Source: Symbiodinium natans (lineage: Eukaryota; Sar; Dinophyceae; Suessiales; Symbiodiniaceae). From it: a stretch of DNA of 64,000 nucleotides. The stretch's first letter is position 1. Each line of letters begins with the position of its first letter. The notes below the pieces were generated by a model that was not told where the DNA came from, ran no database searches, and saw only the letters and a program-made list of their open reading frames with translations. The stretch lies in the NCBI GenBank assembly GCA_905221605.1, contig CAJNDS010002626.1, forward strand, positions 31,001 to 95,000. Direction: 5' to 3'. Positions 55,546-64,000 of this stretch are shown in pieces. Both the position numbers and the translations under genes were made by a program.

Positions 55546-57552
55546 ACCCCGAATTAAACAGCAAGGGTTTGGGGTTCAGGCTTTGGAGTTGCAGGTGTGC
55601 AGTCCCAAGTCACGTGATTACCCCCCCCCCCCCCCCACCCGCCCCCACCCCCCCTCACCCCCCACCCCGAGCCCCAGAAATTGTGTTTACTCGCACGGCA
55701 TCTTGGAGGCGCCGTCTCCTTAAACATGCACGATCATGCTCCAGGTCCCAGAAGACTCGAACCCCCCCCAAAAAAAAAACCCAAATCCTATACTCCGTAC
55801 AAAGGTCCAGGTGTAAACCCTAAACCCTAAACCCTAAACCCCAAACCCCAAACCCCAAACCCTAAACCCTAAACCCTAAGTGTCTGCACGGAGGAAGGCA
55901 CCTGATATCCTCCCGTCGGCGTGAGCACATAGTCATCCTGCCCCGGGGATCGCTATGACCAGGCAGAACACCGAACCAAATCCCTGAGGGTCCATGTACC
56001 TAAATAAGGAATACTTGGGCCTTGAAGTAGTTGCTTAGGTTAACGCGATAACGCAGAGATTCGGGTTCTGAGTAACCCTAAACCCTAAACCCTAGATCCC
56101 CCCTAAACCCTAAGTATGGGGATAACCGTGGCGCTTTTGCAGACTCTTGTGGTACATGAAGCTGTGAAATGCTTGGAGGACTGGGAGCTTTAAGGCCTTG
56201 AGGGTGTGCGATTCTGCCGAGACTAGCCTATATGCGGGTTTGGGGTTTAGGGTTTAGGGTTTCGGGTTGATCTCAAGATTCTTCTTGGGAACATGTTTAC
56301 GGTTCGTACGGGGTTTGCAAGGGAAACAGAGTGGTATTTGGGGAGCAGGTATTGTGATCAACCACATTCTACCCCAAAGGGAGATTCACCGTATTTGTTT
56401 AGTTAGCACATGCCCCTCCAGTGGTGGATGATGTTGGTTTCTCTAGGCAGGGCTTGGAGATCTAAACCCTAAACCCTAAGACCTCGGGGATGTCACTCTC
56501 CGATGTTTTGAGGGTGCCCTCGCCGATGGAGGTGTTCGCCTGCGAGAAGGATGTTTAGGGTTTAGGGTTTTGGGTTTTGGGTTTATCTACGGTTTAGGGT
56601 TTAGGGTTTAGGGTTGCGGGCACATGTCGCTTTCGGGCTTAGGTTTTAAGGAGTTGGCAAATGCCCGAAATGTCTCCTTGACGCCCGGCAAGACTGTTCA
56701 TGGACACCAGAAGACCCTCTAAATGGATCTGAGGTGTTTTGGCCGTTACGGCTCCACACTTGAGACGAAGTGCATACATCCCTAAACCCTAAACCCTGAA
56801 CCCTAAACCCTAAACCCCGGGTGTAGTGTTTAGGGTTGAGGTGTAGCGTTTGGGCATGTACATACGGGAAGCATCCCAAGCGGGAGTTGCTTTTTCGGCG
56901 GCCCCTTTGCGCGGAGTTCCGCTGTAACTGCCGCCTCTTCGGGGACTGCAAGTCAGAACAACCCGAAAGCCCTTAACACATAGGGTTTAGGGTTGCGGGT
57001 TGAGGGTTTCGGGTTTAGGGGTTTAGGGGTTTAGGGTTTAGGGTTTAGGGTTTAGGGTTTAGGGCTAACTTGGTTTGTCCGGACGTTTGCCCCTGGGCCT
57101 TCGAGCTCACGCTGTAGTATCGCCAAACACCGTTCCAACTTCGCTGAAGGCGACCGTCCTCGGGAGTGCGGGGGCTTGGGTTCAGGGTTCAGGGTTCAGG
57201 GTTTAGGGTTTAGGGTTTAGGGTTTAGGGTTTAGGGTTCAGGGTTTAGGGTTTAGGGTTTAGGGTTTAGGGTTTAGGGTTTAGGGTTTAGGGTTTAGGGT
57301 TTAGGGTTTGGGGCAAATACAGTCACGCCCAAGCCCTAACCTCAAACATCCAAGAAGGCCCCTTTCTAATGTCAGGGCAGAGATTTCCGAATCGCAGCGC
57401 GCATTGCACTAAACCCTAGACCCTAAACCCTAAACCCTAAACCTTACACCCTACACCCTAAACCCTAAACCCTGATCCGTGGTGGCTTCGCCGGTTACTC
57501 ACGAAAGCAAGAGGCTTAGGGTGTCAGGGTTTAGGTTTTGGGGCTGGGGGTT

Positions 57553-57701
57553 TGGGTTTAGGGTTTAGGGTTTAGGGTTTAGGGTTTAGGGTTTAGGGTT
57601 TAGGGTTTAGGGTTTAGGGTTTAGGGTTTAGGGTTTAGGGTTTAGGTTAGGGTTTAGGGTTTAGGGTTTAGGGTTTAGGGTTTAGGGTTTAGGGTTTAGG
57701 G
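57553..57701 (+). repeat. TTTAGGG array
   Basis: About 21 heptamers on the plus strand with one internal TTTAGG slip near 57643. It changes abruptly into the TTTTGGGG array at 57702. Confidence 0.95.
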
Positions 57702-58197
57702 TTTTTGGGGTTTTGGGGTTTTGGGGTTTTTTGGGGTTTTGGGGTTTTGGGTTTTGGGTTTTGGGGTTTTGGGGTTTTGGGGTTTTGGGGTTTTTGGGGT
57801 TTTGGGTTTTGGGGTTTTGGGGTTTTGGGATTTTGGAGTTTTGGAGTTTTGGAGTTTTGGTTTTGGGGTTTTGGGTTTTTGGGGTTTTTTTGGGGTTTTT
57901 GGGGTTTTGGGGGGGTTTTGGGTTTTGGGGTTTTGGGGTTTTGGGTTTTGGGGTTTTGGGGTTTTGGGGTTTTGGGGTTTTGGGGTTTTGGGGTTTTGGG
58001 GTTTTGGGGGGGTTTTGGGGTTTTGGGGTTTTGGGGTTTTGGGGTTTTGGGGTTTTGGGGTTTTGGGGTTTTGGGGTTTTGGGGTTTTGGGGTTTTGGGG
58101 TTTTGGGGTTTTGGGGTTTTGGGGTTTTGGGGTTTTGGGGTTTTGGGGTTTTGGGGTTTTGGGGTTTTGGGGTTTTGGGGTTTTGGGGTTTTGGGGT
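57702..58197 (+). repeat. TTTTGGGG octamer array, about 500 bases
   Basis: Roughly 60 units of TTTTGGGG, with some TTTTGGG, TTTTTGGGG and TTTTGGA variants in the first 200 bases and near-perfect units in the last 170. This octamer is the telomere repeat of hypotrich ciliates (known), but here it is internal and continuous with TTTAGGG. All long open frames across it are low-complexity artefacts. Confidence 0.97.
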
Positions 58198-58395
58198 TTG
58201 GGGTTTGGGGTTTGGGGTTTGGAGTTTGGGCCTTCTTCCACCTATTGCCCAACTCCCCCTCCTCAGAAAAGGGGCTGGCGGGAAACATAAACGAGGGGAT
58301 CTATTTGGGGTCAAACTCGGGTCGGGGGGCGGGGTGGTCCACCAAAGGCAAGGGAAACGACTAATGACACCACCGGGGAAGCTTAGCAAAGCATA

Positions 58396-58618
58396 ACCCT
58401 AAACCCTAAACCCTAAACCCTAAACCCTAAACCCTAAACCCTAAACCCTAAACCCTAAACCCTAAACCCTAAACCCTAAACCCTAAACCCTAAACCCTAA
58501 ACCCTAAACCCTAAACCCTAACTAAACCCTAAACCCTAAACCCTAAACCCTAAACCCTAAACCCTAAACCCTAAACCCTAAACCCTAAACCCTAAACCCT
58601 AAACCCTAAACCCTAAAC
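58396..58618 (-). repeat. Long CCCTAAA array
   Basis: About 31 units in the opposite orientation to the array at 57553-58222, separated by 173 bases of unique sequence. One unit is shortened near 58521. Among the longest pure heptamer arrays in the window. Confidence 0.95.
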
Positions 58619-58940
58619 TTTACATCACGGGTTTGCTGCCGAAGCCATTGCACTCAAGCACCTCCTTGAGCCTCTAAGCCGAACAAACCGCAAAGGCCTG
58701 AAAGTCTAAGGTACCTAAAGAACCCAACCTCTGTGAATAGTTTTCCAAGGGCCACTCCTGCAAACCACGGTCTTTGTGTTATTACCTCCAAGAACAACCT
58801 AAACCCCAAACCCCAAACCCCAAACCCTAAACCCTAAACCCTTAGGCATGATATTATTGTGAGCCCACCCAGCACCCATCCACCGAGCTCCCGGCTGAGA
58901 GGTCAGGGAGGCCACCGAACCTGATCCCAGATCGTATTAC

Positions 58941-59050
58941 ACCCAGAGAGCCCGATACCTCTTCATTAAGGAATATACCTTAAACTATACAGGGATTCTT
59001 AGTATGATTTAAGGTATACCCCTTATTAAAGGGATATTGGGCTCTTTGGG
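58941..59050. mobile_element. Hairpin element B3
   Basis: Same family as B1 with diverged arms: CCCAGAGAGCCCGATACC on the left, GGATATTGGGCTCTTTGGG on the right. Centre AGGGATTCTTAGTATG. The A+T-rich minisatellite starts at its right edge. Confidence 0.88.
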
Positions 59051-59368
59051 TACTATATTCTACTATGTTATGCCATATTATACTATATTTTACTAAATTA
59101 TGCTATATTATACTTATACTATCTGCTAGTATATCATATTATACTATATTATATATCATATTATATTCCTAGATTATACTATATGATACTAAATTTTACG
59201 CTCGCTAGTATATCTTATTATATTATACTATACTATGTTATACTATAGTATATTATATGCTAGTGTATTATAGTATCCTTTATTATACTCTATTCAATTA
59301 CATTATATTATACGGTATTCTACGAAATTATAGTATATTTTACTATCTTATACTATTTTATCCTATGT
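59049..59368. repeat. A+T-rich minisatellite
   Basis: About 320 bases of degenerate ten-base units close to TACTATATTA. It begins exactly where hairpin element B3 ends. Purely low-complexity; no gene. Confidence 0.9.
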
Positions 59369-59639
59369 TCCAGAGAGACAAACGGGGGTTGGCCTTCCCA
59401 GACCCCTCTAGGGGGTTTAGGGTTTAGGGTTTAGGGTTTAGGGTTTAGGGTTCAGGGTAGCTTCCCAGACCCTGGGAGGATCCACACAAAGTAGAGCCCC
59501 AAATAGTGCCCTATGCGACTCTTGGGTCATTCTCTGGAACCCTTAAAAGGATCTATATACTTTTTGGATCCCCCTGGGGTCTGGGCTTAAACCCTTGGAA
59601 ACAAATAAATCAATACAAAAACAAACAAATAAATACAAA

Positions 59640-59724
59640 TAAATAAGCATATATGTATATATATATATATATTAATATATATATATATATATTAAGATAC
59701 TAATATATATATATATATATATAT
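59640..59724. repeat. (TA)n microsatellite block
   Basis: Interrupted (TA)n preceded by AAATAAATAC-type sequence (59600-59650). Similar (TA)n tracts lie at 10110-10136, 11998-12044, 27125-27143, 39116-39144 and 39957-39970. Confidence 0.9.
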
Positions 59725-59937
59725 GGTGTCCTTTATAAATCCAAAGAAGGAAAAACAAAGATCCCACAAGCCAACCCTGATGAAGTCAAAGTAGTGTTCC
59801 TGCAAACGAGAACAAGGCTCCAGACAAGGAATGTTCCCAAGGCTTGCATTAAGGCTCCGAATATGATAGAAAAGGATATCCCTCAAGTCAGGGGCAATGA
59901 CATGTCTACGTTTCTTGTAAGGGGCTGATGGGGCCAA
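59692..59937 (-). CDS. Small open frame in an array-free segment
   Basis: Eighty-one codons from ATG (59937); the first 70 are complex sequence (MAPSAPYKKRRHVIAPDLRD and on), the rest is translated (TA)n. It has no telomere-type repeats and lower third-position G/C than the kinase exons. It could be an exon, a decayed gene piece or chance. No family recognised. Confidence 0.22.
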   Translation of the reverse strand: MAPSAPYKKRRHVIAPDLRDILFYHIRSLNASLGNIPCLEPCSRLQEHYFDFIRVGLWDLCFSFFGFIKDTIYIYIYILVS

Positions 59938-60057
59938 CTTGTTCAGCCTCCTGGTCCTTCAAGCCGTTTAGGGTTTAGGGTTTAGGGTTTAGGGTTTAGG
60001 GTTTAGGGTCCAGCTTTGGCAGGCATCCAGCAAGGCTGCGATGTTTATCTACACCGA

Positions 60058-60255
60058 CGGGATTATAAACCCTAGAAAAAAACCCTTTTTGGGTTTAAGG
60101 GGATCATAAGGGTACCCCACCCCTCAACCAAAAAGGAAATGGGATTATAAAGGGAATCCCAACCCTAGAAAAAACCTTTTTTGGGTTTAAGGGGATCATA
60201 AGGGTACCCCAACCCCTCAACCAAAAAGGAAATGAGGGCCTACTCCGGGTCCTAG
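60058..60255. mobile_element. Tandemly duplicated A'-type element
   Basis: A unit of about 100 bases (AACCCTAGAAAAAA, TTTTTTGGGTTTAAGGGG, ATCATAAGGGTACCCC, AACCAAAAAGGAAATG) occurs twice in a row, almost identical; the second copy ends with the A' terminus TACTCCGGGTCCTAG. Confidence 0.8.
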
Positions 60256-61195
60256 TTTTATGCTTTCGGAGGCTAGCGGGAACACATCAGGATCGCTCGG
60301 GTAAACTTCATACCTTTGAGAAGACACATGTTTCTTGACTGTATAGGATGTACAGATTTACTTAGTTGCTGAGTTCATAAGCCGCAAAAAAGTAAACACT
60401 TTCGGTTATCCCAAAAAGTGCAAAGTGTACTCATCCAGCTACTAAGTTGATGCTTCGAAATTCAATAGGGCATACAGGTTACACTAAGGCTGGCTGGGGG
60501 TGAGAAGATAGAGCCTAAGCCTTATTAGAAACCCTAAACCCTAAGCCCTAAACCCTAAACCCAAAGCCCTAAACCCTAAACCCTATATAAACCCTAAACC
60601 CCAAATGCCTGTCCAGTCGAGCCGAGTCACTTGGACCAGAAAGCAAGCTGCCCGGTCGCGCCGTTGAGGCCTCGTCCGGCGTGCTGGTTGAAAGGCCCTA
60701 AACCCTAAACCCTAAACCCTAAACCCTAAACCCTAAACCCTAAACCCTAAACCCTAAACCCTAAACCCTAAACCCTAAACCCTAAACCCTAAACCCTAAA
60801 CCCTAAACCCTAAACCCTAACCCTAAACCCTAAACCCTAAACCCTAAACCCCAAAACAACCCCAAAAGGTTCAGTGCAAGTTGAGGGTTGATGCAGACGC
60901 CGGGCATGGCCGCGGGTGTTCGTCTTGCAGAAGCTTGTCAGACACGCAAAAGTTATACACGTGTGTGTGTGTGTGTGTGTGTGTGCGCGTCTGTGCAAAT
61001 ATGGTTTTTAGGGTTCAGGGTTTAAGGTTTAGGGGTTGGGAGTCTGAGGTTAGCATTCCATGAGGCGGGCTCTAGACAGATCCTCCCGGTAGCTTAGTTG
61101 AATACAAGGGTGGCTTCTCGTAAGAAAGGAAGAAAGGTTAAGGGTAGTCCTAGGCATTGCGCATCCTCAGATGGCTGGCTTGGGACTGCGACTAT

Positions 61196-61315
61196 CCTAG
61201 ACCCAAGAGTGACCTAGGAATAGAAAGGGTGCCCTGTTTGGTTTGAAGTTTTAAGGGGCTTACAAGGGAACCTAAACGCGCCAAAGAAAGGAAATAAGGG
61301 CCTTCGCGGGGTCCG
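61196..61315. mobile_element. Hairpin element A'3
   Basis: Subfamily A' copy: GTGACCTAGGAATAGAAAGG, AAGGGGCTTACAAGGGAACC, GGAAATAAGGGCC, GGGGTCCGAG. A diverged partial copy lies at 23845-23938 and a fragment at 29341-29375. Confidence 0.82.
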
Positions 61316-61906
61316 AGCATCGCAATTTCCTTCTCATGTCGCTTGTCACTGTCGCAGCGCTCCAAACGCGCACTCAAGGACGACGCCTGCTTAGCATGCT
61401 CGTCGCCGGCGGCATCGGGCACGGACTAGTGGACCAAGTCTGTAGACCCCTAAACCCTAAACCCTAAACCCTAAACCCTAAACCCTAAACCCTAAACCCT
61501 CAACCCTAAACCCTAAACCCTAAAGGCTGAGCTGGGCTATGAAGTGCCGCAGTTCTCATGTTAACATTGTTAGCAGACAAGTTGATATGCTTACTCGTGT
61601 ATGCCTGTGTATGAGCACTTTTCAACATGTGGTGTAAGAATAATGTGTGTATATATGTATATGTGTATGGTAGCAGCAATATGCATGTACGAACTCCTGC
61701 ATCTTCTCTCTCTCCCGCTCTCTCTCTCTCTCTCTTCAAACCTCAGGACTCTTTGTATATAAACAGTTAGCATAGATGCTTGCAGTAGGCGTGCCCACGC
61801 CACGAATCAAGAAGAGCAAATCTACAGAATTCGTTTCGTCAGCTGTGGCAGCCTGCCCTTCTCATGTAGCTGAAAGCATACAAACCCTGAACCCCAACCT
61901 TACCCT

Positions 61907-62003
61907 AAGGGTCCATGTACCCATATAGTATAGACTTTGGCCTTTAAGGGGTTCCATCATACTCACTTAGGGCCCAAGTACTATAGGTACATGGACCCTT
62001 TGG
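61907..62003. mobile_element. Hairpin element H1
   Basis: Ends AAGGGTCCATGTACC and GGTACATGGACCCTTT are perfect inverted repeats; inside TATAGTATAGACTTTGGCC and the partial counterpart GGGCCCAAGTACTATAG. A half copy (GAGGGTCCATGTACCTAAAT) is at 55986-56025. Confidence 0.82.
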
Positions 62004-63530
62004 GTTAACTAACACGCAAAGTCCCAAGCAACTATCAAGTCATAACCCCAGGCTCCGAAACTGCTGGCGCCTGCCACTAGAAAATCATTACTAGATCATA
62101 TACCTATCTCCCTTCCGAGTGCCTTCCTACGAGCGCTTGACGCGCGTGGTGCGCCCTTTCTAGGGTTTGGGCTTCAGGGTACTTTGGGGGCCCAGAGTTT
62201 CTCTCAAAGCAGTGTAGGGTCTTTTAGGGTTTAGGGTTTAGGGTTTAGGGTTTAGGGTTTAGGGTCTTTGAGGTTGAGCCAGGCACCCAGGCTTCGTTAG
62301 CCGGGGTCAGAAGCCAAAAGGATCCTGAACATTGTAAACGGTTCAGGGTTTAGGGTTTAGGGTTTAGGGTTTAGGGTTTAGGGTTTAGGGTTTAGGGTTT
62401 AGGGTTTATAAGGGTTTAGGGAAATTACCCTTATACCTCGTCTGTACTTGTGGGTACTTATGACCCCAAGTATTAATTCACTTATGACCTGCATAAAGGG
62501 CTTAGAAGTGCAGTTATAATTGGAATTAGAAGCACCTTGACACTCCAAGGGTGCTAAATGCGTCTTATACACCTTTTAAGCAATACGCTAAAGACTACGA
62601 CACCTTTACTTTGCGCATCATGAATGTGACTTGGGCCGTTCAGCTTTGAGACGGCGTCGATGCCGCAGCAGGCGCTAAGAACCGCAGAGCTTGCCGCTCC
62701 TGGATGCTCCTAGGGTTTAGGGTTTAGGTTTAGGGTACCCAGGATTCTCTGGACGCGATCTAACTCCGCACCCGCCCAAAAACCGGAGCTAGAAATAGTT
62801 GGCTTTGAAACGAAACCCCTATATAATTAAAGCCCAAACACCAAACCCCAAACCCTAAGCCCCTGATTCGACCGGCGAACCTCATCCTACACTCCGTCAA
62901 TTCAAAGCCCTCATGGGCGGCAAGCCCCGGACATTGCCGCAACGCAGCACTGTGCATACCTTTGGCACCACGAATTGAGAAGACGTACCGGCTCGCAGCA
63001 GGGAATTCGAGACTTGGGCTCCTTTGCAGGGTTTTCGGGTTGAAGGGTTTAGGGTTTTTGGGTTTTAAAGGGTTTTTGGGTTTTAGGGTTTTGGAGTTTA
63101 GGGGTTTGGGAGTTTAGGGGGCAAGGGTGTAGGGGTTTAGGGCCTATAGGGTTGAAGATTCCTCTTCTCCCCCCAAGAAAGTACCCCCCCGCCGCTTATC
63201 TTCTCAGGGGATCTTTTCGATGATTCCATACTTCACCCTAAACCCTAAACCCTAAACCCTAGACCCTAAACCCTAAACCCTAAACCCGAAACCCTAAACC
63301 CATCGAAGAGCCCGCAGGGAGACGCGGGGTCCATGTGCACTTTGCTCAGTCACTCCGAGGGCTCCTTGTTTGGAGTTCTATGTTGTTTGGGGTTTAGGGT
63401 TTAGGGTTTAGGGTTTAAGGTTTAGGGTTTGGGGTTTAGGGTTTGGGGTTTAGAGCAGCAGCTCTACCGAAAAGAGGTTTGGGGTTTAGGATTTAGAGCC
63501 CAAGCCCTAAGCCCTAAACCCTAAACTCGG

Positions 63531-63608
63531 GGTTTAGGGGTTTAGGGGTTTAGGGGTTTAGGGGTTTAGGGGTTTAGGGGTTTAGGGGTTTAGGGGTTTA
63601 GGGGTTTG
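63531..63608 (+). repeat. TTTAGGGG octamer array
   Basis: About ten perfect units of TTTAGGGG (one extra G) next to ordinary TTTAGGG-derived sequence. Confidence 0.95.
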
Positions 63609-64000
63609 GGGGGGTGCTGATTTGGGTCTGGTGCAGTCTTGGAACAGTGCATTTGGAGTGCCCCTTTCCGGAGCTGTTGTGCAATTACATAAAAGTTACC
63701 AGTACCTGAGCCTCATCTGGGGCTAGAGACGTAGGGTATCTGTAGCTACCTGGTATTTGCAGCCCTATTCGGGGGTTAAACCCTATACCCTAAACCCTAA
63801 ATTCTAAACCTTAACCCTTAACTCTAAACCCTAAACCCTAAACCCTAAACCCTACTTCAAAGATTTTAGCTTCCCAGGGCCCTTCAAGAAGAGCTTCGCC
63901 CTCGGAGTCTCTCAGACGAAGCGAGTCACTGAAGCAAAGCACCTCGTGGCTGGGTTTAGGGTTTAGGATTTAGGGTTTAGGGTTTAGGGTTTAGGGTTCA

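Larger units (their letters stand above)
45500..57540. repeat. Tract of arrays with longer array-free gaps
   Basis: TTTAGGG arrays at 46973-47168 (about 28 units, with two variant breaks), 47740-47883, 54080-54140, 57190-57308; CCCTAAA at 49880-49920, 51655-51745, 55815-55880. Mixed CCCTAAA/CCCTAAAA at 50028-50205; AAACCCTT nonamers at 53729-53795. Array-free gaps of more than 300 bases at 46230-46850, 47175-47600, 48150-48370, 48500-48890, 50380-50950, 52290-52640, 54145-55360 and 56110-56540 hold the elements listed separately or nothing I can name. Confidence 0.85.
58620..64000. repeat. Final tract of arrays
   Basis: TTTAGGG arrays at 59413-59455, 59966-60010, 62225-62268, 62348-62405, 63388-63445; CCCTAAA at 60540-60600, 60697-60850 (about 21 units), 61450-61525, 63235-63300, 63830-63853. 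TTTAGGGG octamers at 63531-63608. (TG)n at 60960-60985, (TC)n at 61709-61733. 61840-62210 and 62410-62710 are array-free and hold hairpin elements or nothing nameable. Confidence 0.85.

Noticed and set aside
57682-58396. Open frames of 180-235 codons on both strands
   Set aside because: They are translations of TTTTGGGG (NPKTPKPQ or GFWGFGVL periodicities); no codon bias or complex sequence.

Overview
The window looks like nuclear DNA of a dinoflagellate. Three things point there. Most of the 64 kb is built from more than a hundred short arrays of the telomere-type heptamer TTTAGGG, in both orientations, every 100-400 bases. Between the arrays lie roughly 50-150 base segments of ordinary G+C-rich sequence. 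Where I can prove exons, the introns use GT, GC and probably GA donors and mostly AG|G acceptors, which is the known dinoflagellate splice habit. There is no bacterial-style gene organisation. Nearly every ATG-started open frame of 60 codons or more is repeat translated as protein.

The main result is a split protein kinase gene on the minus strand, hidden among the repeats between about 32.94 kb and at least 16.75 kb. Thirteen short exons (36-123 bases) join in phase to give 774 bases, 258 codons, which is the normal size of a kinase domain. All landmarks appear in order: glycine loop GEGSFGK, VSVK lysine, alpha-C NEIQIL, hinge MPYMNGGEL, catalytic loop HIDLKPANV, DLG, GTPIYLPPE, DVWALGIIL, GRPPFF, and a subdomain XI RPTL segment. 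Two phase-compatible upstream exons give a plausible N-terminus (start MMSASQ), and up to four downstream exons a C-terminal extension. Introns are 0.3-2.5 kb and consist of telomere-type arrays and hairpin elements. The HRD arginine is isoleucine (non-RD), but the catalytic Asp, the Asn, the metal-binding Asp and the beta3 Lys are present.

Layout: 0-12.35 kb, telomere-type arrays with exon-like unique segments (mostly better on the minus strand) and hairpin elements; 12.36-13.54 kb, an A+T-richer island almost without arrays; 13.5-16.7 kb, arrays and possible last exons of the kinase gene; 16.75-32.94 kb, the kinase gene; 33-57.5 kb, more arrays, several short-interspersed hairpin families, low-complexity runs (85 G in a row) and a few exon candidates, some on the plus strand; 57.55-58.62 kb, a large compound array with about 500 bases of TTTTGGGG; 58.6-64 kb, arrays, an A+T-rich minisatellite and more hairpin elements.

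At least nine families of short inverted-repeat (MITE-like) elements occur in two or more copies; several lie inside kinase introns. Only the kinase has a recognisable product. For the other exon-like segments I give positions and splice evidence, with low confidence, because the G+C-rich segments are often open on both strands.
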